Source: Macrotis lagotis (taxonomy: Eukaryota > Chordata > Mammalia > Peramelemorphia > Peramelidae). Taken from it: a stretch of DNA of 64,000 nt. The DNA is taken from assembly GCF_037893015.1 (NCBI RefSeq), contig NC_133666.1:653780957-653844956 (forward strand). The letters run 5' to 3'. A model generated the notes under the pieces. It had not been told where the DNA came from. It did not search any database and was given only the letters and a program-made list of their open reading frames with translations. Within the stretch, counting starts at the first letter, position 1; each line of letters begins with the position of its first letter. Of this stretch, positions 1 through 13,300 are shown one piece after another. Made by a program: the position numbers and the translations under genes.

Positions 1-515
1 TGTCACACAATATTTATTATAACAGAATTAACACTATTTGCTAACACTCACTTGAGTATCTTTTGCATTAGTTATTCCCTGTGATGAAGGAAGAGAATAA
101 CTGTCCTATAACTAACACCCATATTGTATAATGAGAAATTTTTAAAAGAAGGGATGTAGTTAGCATATCTTCTACTTTATTTTGTGGAAAAACCTAAAGT
201 TAACCATAGTTAACATTAATTTTTAAAGGTTTCCATGGACTTATACTCTTTGAGGCAAAGAGAGGAAGAGATGAAGTCTTATTTCTCTTGGGGTCATTTC
301 TATCCTCCCCAGTAATGGGGTGAGGTCCATGTAAACCCTAAATTCCTTCTTTAGTTAGGGACCCCTGGGCCACCAGGCACAATGAACTGCAATAATGGTG
401 ATGGAATGTAGGGTCAGTTCTATTCCCATCTCTGGGGTTATGGCCCCCACATACATGCAGCTCCCAGGGTCTTAGACAAATTCCACTTATATTCCTCCAT
501 GCTGGGCTCACTCAC
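1..515. other. intron of the CERS4-like gene, left edge
   Basis: The sequence downstream of the donor at 514-515 of the TLC exon is intronic. The next ceramide synthase exon, which in the family begins with an A/S-x-K-M-x-N-Y motif, was looked for on the minus strand here and not found, so it should lie left of the window. No repeat was recognised with confidence. Confidence 0.5.
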
Positions 516-644
516 CTCCATGAAGATATCTGTGACATCATGTAGTAGCAGCACCAGGACACCAATGTGCACAAAGTTGCCAGAATAGGAGAAAAAGATC
601 AAAGCAATAGTAACAAAATGGTGGATGACCTGTTCCTTGAAGTC
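516..644 (-). CDS. CERS4: CERS4-like coding exon 7: Lag1 motif with catalytic HH
   Basis: The exon has 43 codons, phase 0 at both ends. The acceptor is CTCTTCCCAG and the donor GAG|GTGAGT. The product begins [10 protein letters not shown] and ends [12 protein letters not shown]. In this family the paired histidines are needed for acyl transfer, and the downstream LHD...D is part of the Lag1 signature; both are intact. The end reads VTDIFME where human CERS4 has SSDYLLE, a mildly divergent spot. Human CERS4 shares the [10 protein letters not shown] stretch exactly. Confidence 0.92.
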
Positions 645-1726
645 CTGGGAAGAGGAGGGTAGCCATGAGGGCAAGATCTTACTTACTTCCCAGAGGATGT
701 AGTTCACTGTGCCCATGCTCAGGGTTAGACTATTACCCACATCTAGGTACACCTTTCCTCCCACCACTTCTGCTGATTACATGCCAGTCCTCTTGGGGAA
801 GGTTCAAGTCTTTCAATGGGAGACAGAGATTGAAGTAAGATATAAAGAGATGAAGGGGGAAGGTCAAGTGGATCCCAATATGGTAGAGAGAGAGCTGGTG
901 ATTGAGTTGGATATAGACCTAGTGGTAGAGATCCAAGGAGAGCACCTTGGCTATTGAATTGAAAAGTATGGGATTGACCCCTTAGCTCCTGGTCCTCTTA
1001 CCCAGTCTTCTACAGAAGCCACCAAGCTCAAGTGGAACAGGTCTGCCCTTATAGTTTCATTGGAAGAAGGCCTTGTGCATATTTATATCAGGGACTGACC
1101 TTAAGGGCTAGGAACAAGAAAGACACTTTTCTTATGAGACACTAGAAGCCAAGCTCTCCTTCCCTCTAATCATCACTCCTGAGTGGGGAGATACGAGCTT
1201 TCCCCCAAACCCGGGCTCCCTCTATACTCACCTTCCTCTTCACATCAAAGGTCAGAGTGAGCAGCAAGGAGAGGTAGAAACTGAGCTCCAATAGATACCA
1301 CCAGTATATGGCAGGCTGAAGAGGCTAAGGGTCAAAGCAGTCACTTGGTTATTGCTCTTGTCCAAAGAAAAACAAAGCATTTAACAAGGAAACAACCGTT
1401 TAGGAACTCCAGTACCATGGGACCAGGCACCCTGCTTTACTCCATCCTCCAGTTATTCTAAGCTGCAGCCTATGGTTAAAACATACATGGGACCAGTCTT
1501 TCACTTGATCATAGCCAAAAGGCTGAGAAGCGATGGGACCAGTCTTTCAAAAATTAAGTCATACCCAGCAACCAACAAACATCTACTAAACTCATCTATT
1601 ATGTGCCAGCATAGTGGTAGGCAGTGGAAATATAAAGGCAAAAATGATACAGCTCCTTCCCTCAAGAAATTTATATTCTATTAGGGGAAACAACATGGAC
1701 GTGCACAATATCACAACACACACACA

Positions 1727-1763
<37 letters not shown>

Positions 1764-4700
1764 TTATATGTATATAGTACATCCAATTAAAATAGAAGAC
1801 ATTTTGTGGGGAAAGCTACTAGCAGCTGGGTAATCAAGGAAAGCTTCAAAAACAAAGTGGTATTTGGACTGAATCTTGAAGGATTATAGTGATTCCAAGA
1901 TGTGCAAGGGGGAAAGGAAGTACATTCCAAACCCTGAAATGGGAGAGGGAGAATCATGTATAAGTCCATATAAATATAAAAAATATAAATAAGAAGTCCT
2001 ATTTGGCTACATCATAGTGATGTTTTTCCTTCGTCCTAAAACACTATGACATCAGGGAGGTGATGCCATGACTAGGAAATGAATTGGATTTGAGTGAGGG
2101 GAGAAGGCACTGCACTAAGTCATCAGTCTCACTTTCTCTTTTGGAGTCATCTGGCCAGATAGGAATCAGGATGACTGGAAATGGTTCCAGTTGTGAGGCA
2201 ATCAGGGTTAAGTAACTTATCCAAAGTCACACAGCTAGTAAGGTGAGATTTGTACTCAGGTCTTATTGACTTTAGGGTTGGTACTCAAGATCTTAAGTTC
2301 AAATCTGGTCTCAGACACTTGAGAAGGATTGGATAATAGGGCTGGAAAGGTAGGTGGAGACAAGATTATTGACTTTAAATACCTAGATAACAGTTTATCT
2401 TTGACCTCTAAAATATAATGGAACCAATAGAGTTTATTAAATCAGGATGTGATGTCATCAAACAAATCTCTCTGGCAGCAGCACGTAGAATGGATTGGAA
2501 TGGGGAGAGACAAGCTAGGGAGGTCATAGAGGAGATTAATGAAAGAGTCTAAGTGAGAAGTGATGATGACTTGTTATGTGTGAATGGAGAGAAGGGAGCA
2601 AATGAGACAGGTATTGAGGAGGTAAAAATAAGATTTAGGAACTGATTGGCTGTGAAGGAGGGGAAAAGGACATGTTGAGAATGACTACCATGTGAAATTG
2701 TAAACCTCAGTTGAAAGGAGAGGGCTGTTCTCATCAAAACTCAGAAATTTTAAAGGCAGATTGTTTTGAGTGAAAGATAATGAACTGTGTTTTAGACATG
2801 TTGAATCTAATATGGTAACAAGTCATTGGGCATAAAAGGTCCAAAAGGCAACTGGAGATGTATGATTAAAGTTCAAGAAAGAGAGAATAAGTCTAAGTGA
2901 AGAAACCTGGGAGTCATCAACATAGAGATGATGATTAAACCCAGGGACCTAATGAAGCACACCAGTATGATGATGATGATGATGATGATGGTGATAATAT
3001 AAATAATTATAACTGACACTTATATAATACTTTAAGATTTGCAAAGCACTTTACATATGTAATCTCACTTAAGTTTACTAACAGCTCTGGATGGTGGTGC
3101 ATTTCTCCAGATGGAAACAGAGCTAAGTGACTTGCCAGGGTCATACAGCAGGGAATGTTTGAGACAAAATTTGAATTCAAATCTTTCTGACTTCCAAGTC
3201 CAGCAAGCTATACACTGCATTACCTAACCAGCAAGAGAGTGTAGAGAGAGAAGACCCAACAAAAAGAATGAAACAGTAAGTAAGGGATGTGACATGGCTT
3301 ATATGTCAAGGAAAAAAACTGAGGTGGAAGAGTAAAACAGTAGAAAATGCCAGGCAAGAGATGGTCAATGAATAAAGTGATAAACTTGAAGTTAAGAAGT
3401 CCTGAGTTCAAATACTACTTCAGAAACTTCCTGTGTAACCCTGAGGAGGTCACAATCTCTTTTCTTTTTTTTCTTTTAGGCTTTTGTTTTGCAAGGCAAA
3501 TGGGGTTAAGTGGCTTGCCCAAGGCCACACAGCTAGGTAATTATTAAGTGTCTGAGACAGTATTTGAACTCAGGTACTCCTGGCTCCAGGGCTGGTGCTC
3601 TATCCACTGTGCCACCTAGCTGCCCCCCACAATCTCTTTTAACATGAGTTTCATCATCTACAAAATAAGAATAATAGGGGCGGCTAGGTGGCGCAGTGGA
3701 TAAAGCACCGGCCCTGGAGTCAGGAGTACCTGGGTTCAAATCCGGTCTCAGACACTTAATAATTACCTAGCTGTGTGGCCTTGGGTAAGCCACTTAACCC
3801 CCATTTGCCTTGCAAAAACCTAAAAAAAAAAACAAAAAAAATAAGGATAATAATAGTACTTACTTTTCAGGGTCACTGACAGAATCAAATGAGAGAACAT
3901 TATGTAGAGCCTTTTGCAAACTTTTAAATATTGCATGAAAATTATTATTATTATTATTAATTATTACTCTTTTTATTGAAAGAGCAAAATCACAAAAATT
4001 CAGGAAGGAGAGAGCATCCAGGAAGAGAGAGTGGTCAAAAATGTCAAAGGTTATAGTCAAGAAAGAAGCACATTTTTTTAAAAAAAAAGATCATTCAATT
4101 TGGTAATTCAAAGGCTACTGGTGACTTCAGACAGAACTGCACAGTTGAATGAGGTCTGATACCAGATTGCAAAGGACTAGAAAGAACAGCAAGTTACTTA
4201 ATGGGATTATAGGGTCTAGCAATTGTTTTTTTTTAATAAAGGAATGGACTTGAATATGTTTGTAAGCAGAGGGAAAAAGCCAGAAGGTAGGCATATTAGA
4301 GAATGGATAATTAGGGAACATCTTGTTGAAGAAGAAAAAGGAAATGAGATCAAGGGAACCTGGAGAGGAGTTGACCTTGGTAAGAAAGTCCATCTTTCTT
4401 TTTATCAAATACTATTATAGAGAGGAAAAAAGAGGAGCTGATATGAAGGGGTTTTGAGATGTGGAAAGGGGAAGTAGAAGTTCATCGTGATGGTCCTCTT
4501 TTCTCAGTAAAACAAGGGACAAAGTCAGGACACATAGGCAGAGTGGTTTGGACAGTTCAAAGAGAGAAGAAAAGAATTGGAACATCTATTATGGTGAATG
4601 CCTAAGATAATCAATTGCAAGGAAATTGCAGTGAGGATATATTTGAAGTTACAGAACATAACTAACCTTATTTTTTTCCCTGAAAATATTAAAAGATTAG

Positions 4701-7365
4701 AAAGTTAGAGAAATGCTGCAGAGTTGATGTAAAGGCTGGCAAAGCATTTGATAAAATCTCTCAGGATATTCTTGTTGAAAGGAAAAGAGATTCATTAGAT
4801 GGATTCAGAGATGGTTGAATATTTATTGCCCGCAATAACTCTGGTGTATGCCTGAACATTTGAGGAGAGCCAGGTTGAAGAAAAACAACAAAGAATATCA
4901 TGAAAACCATCTCTTAACTTAGATTCTTATAACAAAATGTATCTCAGACATGACAAGTCAGAAGGAATCCAACTGCGTGTCTTCCCTGGTTATATTTATG
5001 ATATTTATCCTTTGAAATCTGTGGACTTCCTTATCAGAAAGTCTGTGGACTTTGAAGTCCGTGGACTTTCTTATCAGAAAGTTTCCCATACACTTCTAGC
5101 TCCACACATGTTTAGGTCAGGGTTCATTGGTGAGCCAACCAATCCATAAAATGAGCAAGAATACATGCTTATACCTGGTGACCTTCATCCCCAGAAGCAC
5201 CTGTGTTCCACTCGCAAGGGCTGGCCTTCAACAAATAGCCATACTCTTAAGAACAGTCTTTTGACAGTGACTTTGAAGGAGACCATCAATGAGATGTACC
5301 AGGATCAATGCTTGGCCCTGTGCTGTTTAACATAAAACCTTTTACAAATGGCTTGGATAAAGATGACAGGCTGACCAAATTTCATATGACATCAAGTCAG
5401 AAAGATAGCTGGCCAACTTGATGACAAGATCTAAAGAAATCTTGATTGTCTAGGGTATGTAGATAAAGCTGATAAGGTGAAATTTATGAGGGGTGACCAT
5501 CAAGTCTTAAAAGTCAAAATATGAAAGTTTACAAAATGAATTTCATCAGTAAATTATGGGGTCTAGTTATCAATTGGTGACAATTAAGTATTAAATAGGT
5601 ATCAGTTCAGAAAATATCTGAAGTTTTAGTGAACTGCAAATTCAATATAACTCTGCGATGTAATGAGGCAACTAAAAGAATTAATTCAATATTTGTATAA
5701 ATTATGAGAGAAATAATATTCAGCACTAAGAAAGTCCTTTTGCACAAGATTATGGAGCAATTTGCTGAAGGAGACAGGAGGGTATAGAATCAGATGAATC
5801 TGTAACAGGATTGACCTGGATGAGAAGACATCTCTTCATCAGAGATATATAGAAGAGTTAAAGGGGGAATGAGCTCAAGGGATTTTCAGATGTGGACAAG
5901 GAAAAAGTGGGAGATAACTGCAAAAGTCTTCTTTCCTCAATTAAGTTTGGGACAAGGATGTGAAGGGGTTGGTGTGAGCAGAAAAGAATTGGGACAACTT
6001 TTGTAGTGAATGCCCAAGATTATCACTTGTGAAAAGGGAAAGAAATATAGTCAGTCTGATTTCATCACTGTGCTTATGTTCTAGAATCTTATTTTAAGAA
6101 AGACATTGAAAACTGGAGAAAGTTGCAAAGAAGAATAATCAGAATAGTTATGACTCTTGAGATCATACCACAATCAGGATTTAATTTTTAAAAAAAAATT
6201 AGTATAGGTGACATGGAGAAAATAAAATAAAAGGAGGACAATTTTAATGTTTTCAAATACTTGAAGGACCATCATATGGAAGGTGTTCCTAAAGGGAAGA
6301 ACTAGGTTCAATGGAAGAAAGCTCTAGAGAGCCAGATTTGATATAAGACCAAACTTCCTACCAAAGAGAGTTGTATCAAAGTAGAATGCTCTGCCTTGGA
6401 ATGTAAGAAGTTTGCCCTCTCTGGAGAACTTCAAGTAGAGGCAGTGCAGCCATTTTGCAAGTAATTATAGAGAATTTTATTCTGTTATGGACTAGAGCAG
6501 CCAGTCTCTTTGGTTATTTCCATTGTTGAGATTCTATGATTCTTAAGGTTAGGAGAGGAATAGGAAGAGGGGGAAGGTTTGAAGCAACCTCATTCATTTT
6601 GGTCATTGGGGGCACAATGAGTGATGCACTGGACCTTAAGTTAGGAAGATCTGACTAGCTGTGTGACCTTATACAAGTCATTTAACTTCTGTTTGGTAAA
6701 ATGATGATAATCATAGCACCTCCCTCAGCACTGTTGTAAAGATAAAATATATTTGTAGAATGCTTTGCAAAAACCTTAAAAGTGCTATAAAAATGATACC
6801 TTTCATCATCAACATCATTATTCCTAGGACTTGTTTCAGAGAACAAATCTGGCACCTGCATTTGTCAAGGGACTGCTCACCTGCTTAGGGTATCCATTCC
6901 AGACAGTCTCTGGCTGACCAAACCAGGTTTCCTGAAAGAAATAAGGACATGTCCCAGACTCTGCTCTGAGAATCACCACTCCCCCCCGCCCCCTTCCAAA
7001 AAAAAGAATGACTAGTTCCCTGCACGCAGTGTTTCTTCTCTATAGCTTTAAACCTTCCTCTAGGGAACTACAGATATTCAATGGGAATTACTGCATTGCC
7101 ATTTTTACATTGCTTCCAATACTAATCCTGACCTTTCTTTTCTCTTTCCTCCTCAGTTTCAGTACAAATCAGAATCAAATTTATGAGATTTAATCCCTGG
7201 TTAAATAAGAGCATTGACACTTTGTTCCTTTCTTCCTTTCTCTGTCTATTAGCATCTTGTTCTCTGGTAGCTCTGGAATAGCTCAACTGGGTTAGAGAGG
7301 TCTGTCAAAGTGGAAAGCAACTACCTAACCAGCTTCTCTGTCTCTCAATGTCTCTGTCTGTCTTG

Positions 7366-7398
<33 letters not shown>

Positions 7399-10300
7399 CT
7401 CCCTATTTTAGCAGTGTAATATGGCAGCCAAACAAGCTAATTGGACATTGGGCTGCCTTAAGAGAGGTATATTTTTCAAGAACAAGGAGGAGTAGTCCTG
7501 CTTTACTCTGTCTTCATCAGACTTCACTTCAAGAATTCGGTACAGTTACACATCCCATGATTTCAGAAGGAAATGGATAAGCTGGGGGAGTATTCAGAGG
7601 AGGGCAACCAGTAACAAGAAATAAGTGAGTTTGTCTAGAATATGATGTCATGTAGGGGGTTTATATGTGATGAGCCTCAAAAGATGATTAATGTCAAACC
7701 ATGAAAGGTTTTATAGGTCAAAGTGAATAGTTTGTGTTTCATCTTAGAGACAATAGAGAATTATTCAAGATTCTTGAGGACAAAAGTGATATGATTAGAC
7801 AGGAACCTTAAGTATATTTGGGAGGATGATGGTCTGTTAGAAGGGAAACAATAGCATCAGAGTCAATTAGGAGGCTATTACTTTTGCAGAAGTGATGAGA
7901 GTCTGAATTAGGAGGATCTAGTGGGAGTGGAGAGAATCTGATTTCAAGAGATATTATGGAGATAGAATCAGTAAGATTTGGCAACTGATTGTATGGGAAA
8001 GGATTTGAATTCATGTCATATGAGCATGTTTACCCTGGAGGAACTCAAGTGGAATGTGATGACTGTTTCCACTCCAGTTGTCATGAGGAGGAGGGATCCT
8101 GTTTGACCCCTGGAGACAGAACCAGGAGTAATGGGTAGAAGTTAGAAAGAGGTCAAAATTGACTTGATCTCAGGAAAAACTTCTTAATAATGAGAGTTGT
8201 CCCAAAGTACTCTGGGAAGTGATGTTTTCTTCCTACATGGAGGGCTTCAAGTCAAAGCTGTGTGATAGCCATTTGCCAGGTATTTTATAGCATGGACTCC
8301 TGCCCTATATGGATTGGACATGATGGCTGCTAAGATCTCTTCCAATTCTCAATTCCTGGGATTCTGTGATCTGCTCCTTCCTTCTCCACTCCCCTACAAA
8401 GGGGGGTTTTTGCTCCCTCTGAAACCCTCATTTCTAAGATTGAATGGCATTATTTCTGTTTTGATTTGGAGTTAATATGGTAAAGGTGAAATTGGTGCAA
8501 GGTAAGGGTGACGTGACAATGAAGTCAAAAAGAAGAGAAGGGAACAGGGTACAAGAGAAAGACAGTAGGTATAAAGTACTTATGGAGAACCTATGAGGGA
8601 AGAGAATGGAGGATTAGAATCAAGAAGAAAATCAAGGGAATGTGAGTGGAAAGAATTAGGGAACTAGGGGTGGAGGGAGGAAAAAGATGAAGAGAATGAG
8701 AGATGGAGAGGACAAAACTCACAAGGGATGAAGGGAGCGGGATGATGAGTGTAGGGACATGTGAGTAGAGAAAATGGAAAAGGACAGGAAGAATGGGGAA
8801 AGCAAGAAGAGGAAGTGAATAGTGTGGGAACAGAAAACAAAAGGCAAGGAGAGAGAAAATGAGGGAATAGAAGGGATAGAGGAAGATAGAAGAGGTTAAT
8901 TAGGTTAAAAAAAGGCAAAAGGACAAGACAAAGGCAATGGAAAGGATGAAGACTCAAATGAAAAAAAAAGATGGTCATGTAGTAGGGATGGGATAGGATA
9001 TACTCACATTGTAGAAGATGAGCAAGCCATCGAAGAAAGAAGTGGAGTAAAATAAAAATTTCCAACTGAAAATACAGAACAGAAGTAGAGATAGATGCAT
9101 GAAGTCATATTACTGAAGTGGGAAGGAGATGAACAAATGGGGCCCCTGCTTTCCAAGTCAGGTTTGTTACCACTGACCCCAGTCTAGGAATCAGTCTTCC
9201 ATCTTGTCCCCCAAGTTCACCTGGCTTCAGAGAATTTCTTGCTCTTTAATGGTCTCTCTTGATTTCGGCGACGGCGAAACCAGCACTCAATTTGTCTCAC
9301 AGAGAGGTAACACTGGCTGGCTAGGTCCCTCAGCGCTTCCTGGAGACAACAGGTGAAGATTACAGTTAGGTCAGATAAAGGAAGGACCTTAGCTTCAGGT
9401 GACTGTCTACTCCCCTAAGGTCATATAATATCCCTAATGAGGGAGTACCCAAGAATGCAGTAGAGGTCATGTTTTAATGCAAAGGGCTTGAGTCTAGTCC
9501 CCAAGGGTGTTTCCTCCTCCATCAACTCCCTCCTCCTGAATTGGGATGCAAATTCCTTAATAAAAATATTTCCCATGGTCCCTGTTGTATTGCCCTTTTG
9601 GAAAGAGGAGTTTTCCCACTGGGGGATAGTCTCTGAAGCCAACTTGCCAGATACTATGGAAAGATGAAAACTAAACATTCCTTGTCTTCACTGATCTTAC
9701 ATTCTATTAGGGGGAGATAGCATGTGTACATGTAACCAATTACAAAATAGATGTAAACATATACAAGGTAATTTCAGGAGAATATTAGTAACTGGGAAAA
9801 TTAGGAAAAGTTTCTTAAAGGAAATAAAAGTCTTGAAGAAAGTTGAAGTTTTCCCAAAGAAAAAGTGAGAGCATTCCTGGAGAAGGAGAGCATTCCAGAC
9901 ATGGGAATCCGTCTCTACAATGACAGATGGAAAGCCAGATACAAACAGCAATGAGTAGATGAATTTGACTCAACAGAGTGTGTGGGATAATGATATGCAG
10001 TAAGTCTGGTAAGGTAGATTGGAGTCCAGTTGTAAAGGATTTTACAGGTTTAAAAGAGGCATTTGAATTCTACCTTAAAGTCAACAGAGTTTTTCAAGGG
10101 AGCACAGGAGTGGCAAGTCAGACAGGAGTTTTAGGAACGTCTGGTGGCTGGGTGGAGCATCATGGACTGTAGAAGGGAAGACAATGGCAACCATGGAAAA
10201 AATTGGAGAGGCCATTGTAATAGTTTGGGGGGAGAGCAGAGGAGGCAAGATCCTGAATTAAAGAGGCAGTGGAAGGAATAGAAAGAAGGGAATAAGTGTT

Positions 10301-13300
10301 AGGATATGTTATGGAAAGAGAATCAACAAGACTTTGGTGACTGATTGAATGTGGAGATGAGGTATTGGGACTGACTCTTAGGAGAGAAACAGAATATAGA
10401 TTGAGAAAACTCAGAATGACCTTAGAGACCTTCCCCTCATTTTACAGATGAGAAATCTAAGGCTCCAGAAAAACCTAAAAAGTCAAGTGACTTGACTAAG
10501 ATCATAAAAGCAGACAATTGAATAAGGGGGATTAAAACCCAGTTCTAGTGAACTTTTAATCCTCTGTGGGGTTAAAGGTTGGTAGAATTTGCTGCTCAGA
10601 GTATCACCCTTTCTAGAGGAATCTGGAACACAGAGTGGATATTTGAGTGAGTCTTGGATTCACAAGATCTCCCATCTCCCCCACTTCTTATTCAAGCATC
10701 ACTGAACAGCAAAGACTACCCTGTTAAAGGAAATGGAGCCTAAACTTGCCAGGACCCTAATGGCATTCAAACTTATGGCCTGCTCACCTTTTGGGGATTC
10801 TTACTCTGGGTTTGGAAAAATGATTCCAGGATGCGATTGGGAGTAGCCTTGATCCTGAGGGGGTCACGCACACCCAGGGCTTTGCTCAAGGGCAGTCCTA
10901 TGATCCTGTGAAAGGAGACAGGAGGAACTGAGTACACAGGAACTCTCCCATTTATGGCTCTTTGAGAACTCTCTGTCAAATATTGCCCACCAACTCCCCT
11001 CCCAAAGTTAAATAGGCATAACCTGGTAGAGATGAAGCATGGGAAGATGAAGTAGGAAGGGTAAGGGCTACCTGCGGGGCACATATTAGATGCTTAGCCT
11101 GGGGGAAAAGAATATCATATAGTTTTCTTTTGAGAGGAATTTCTAGGCTATCAAGAAAGGAGGCAGGAAGATGCCTTTCAGTGGCTTAAATAGACTCCTC
11201 AAAAGGCTGTAGTTGCAGGCAAAGAGCATACTATTGTCCTTCCTTGAAATTCATTAAGCATTTGGTAAAGTTCATATCGTACATCACAACCATTAATTAA
11301 GACACTGTTCTTGTCCTTAAGAAGTTTATGATCTGGTAGAGGAATAAGGCACTCATAGTGTTATACATAATATGGTAAGTTCTTCAATGCATTTAAAGGA
11401 AAAGGTACCTTCTAAGGTGAAGACCATTACCAATTAGGATCAAGGGAGGGAGAGAAGTCAAGTCTTCTTGGAGAAGGTGGTATTAGTTCCGAACTTCAAA
11501 GGTTGGTGGGGGAGGAAAGCAGACTCATATGTAAAGAGTGTAAAGAGTTTTCTGGGGAGCAGTGTTCCACAATTTAGTTGGAACCTAATACAATGAGTCA
11601 GAAAAATGCTAAGGCACCACTCCATTTCTTATGACTCAGTTATATCTGATCATATCTGTATGACTGTGATTCACTACATCTGCAAGGGAAGGAGCCAGGA
11701 GAAAGCAGAGACAAACAAAGATCTCAACCCTGGACATAATTTGCCTTTGTATCCTTTCCTTCCCAATCATCAACATGAGGACAAAGGGAAAGATTTAGTT
11801 TTTAAAAACTAAAACACTCTGATCCCCAGATTTGATAACCATTAAATAAACAAACATTGTCTGATTTATACCCAAGATGAAAATTGTTATCACTAGAACA
11901 CTCACTCTAAGTTAGCATGAGGTTTCTGACATAAAGGCCCAAGTCAGATATCATAAATTTTTCAAAGAGAAGACATAGTCTGGACATTCAGTGCCAGGAG
12001 GGACCCTGTCATTATTTTTTTTCTAAAGAACTTGTCCCCTACGACTAAAAATTTCCTACTGGGGAAATGAAAAGCTTCAGTAGGAAATAAAGCAGGGGAG
12101 GTTTCTTCTGGTCCTACAACAAGGATTCTTCTGTCTTTTCTAAGAGAAGTAGGTTAAAAAAAAAAGTCTTGGTAGAATACTGAGGAAACTTGTCAGAAGC
12201 TGGAAGTGTTACAGAGAAACTATAGTCAAATTAGCAGACCACAGTCCTATGTGGACCAAGGGTTCAGGAGACCAAATGATAAGTATTTTACAGCTCGGAC
12301 CAGGACTATTTGGGATCCTATGAGATCTCTGTAAGGGGGAGAAAACATTAACAACCCAGCAACCTCAAAGAGCTTCCCTATAAATGTGTATACATACACA
12401 CACATATATAATTACATATATGTATGTGTGTGTACTCTTTCCATTGATAAGGTATATTTTGGGGAGAGTTTTCTCACCCTAACATTTTATTAAGTGCTTT
12501 TGATTTGAACTAATTATTTCTTCTGGCTATTTTTTTTTAGACTTTTTCAAGGCAATGGGGTTAAGTGGCTTGCCCAAGGCCAACACAGCTAGGCAATTAT
12601 TAAGTGTCTGATGTCGGATTTGAACCCAAGTACTTCTGACTCCAAGGCTGGTGCTCTATTCACTGTGCCACCTAGCCACCCCCTTCTGGCTATTTTTAAT
12701 AGAATTTTTTATTTTTCCAATTACATGCAATGATAGTTGCATGTCCATTCCTTTCCCTCCCCATGGTAGCAAACAGTCTAGGAAAAGAAGTACATGAACA
12801 TTCCTGTTTAACACATTTACATATTAGTCATATTGTAAAAGAGGAATTGGAACTAAAGGAAAAAGAGAAAAAAACCATGAGAAAGAAAGGAAAAAATATA
12901 AAAGAAGTTCTAAAAAATGAACATAGTATGCTTTGCTCTGTACACAGATTCTGTAGGGTTTTTTTCCCTCTAGATGTGGATGGCATTGTCCATAGCAGGC
13001 TTCTCATGGTTGTCCCTTGATCTCTGAACTAATGAGAGAAGTTGCATCCATCACAGTCATCATCTCACAGTTTTAGTGATAATGCCTACTATGTTTCCTT
13101 GGTTCTGCTCACTCAGGATCAGCTCACACAAATTATTCCAAGCTTCTCTAAAGCCTGATTGCTCATAATTTCTTATAGAACAATAGTACTCCATAACATT
13201 CGTATACTTTAACTTGTTCCGCCATTCCCCAACTGATGGGTAGCTCCTCAGTTTCCAATTCTTTGCCACTATAAAAAGAGCTGCTATAAATAGTTTTGAA

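Larger units (their letters stand above)
3360..3965 (+). mobile_element. MIR/CORE-SINE split by two younger SINEs
   Basis: One MIR-like copy on the plus strand is cut into three pieces, 3360-3463, 3628-3676 and 3838-3965. Its head has 'agtcctgagttcaaatac', its middle 'catgagtttcatcatctac', and its end the MIR tail 'gagccttttgcaaac' before an (ATT)n tract. Target duplications of both insertions are visible, so the order of events is clear: MIR first, the two SINEs later. Confidence 0.75.

Noticed and set aside
8664-9065. 133-residue minus-strand frame ending next to coding exon 4
   Set aside because: Its Ser/Pro/Leu/Phe-rich content reflects the polypurine tract; only the last 58 bases are real exon, set by the splice sites.
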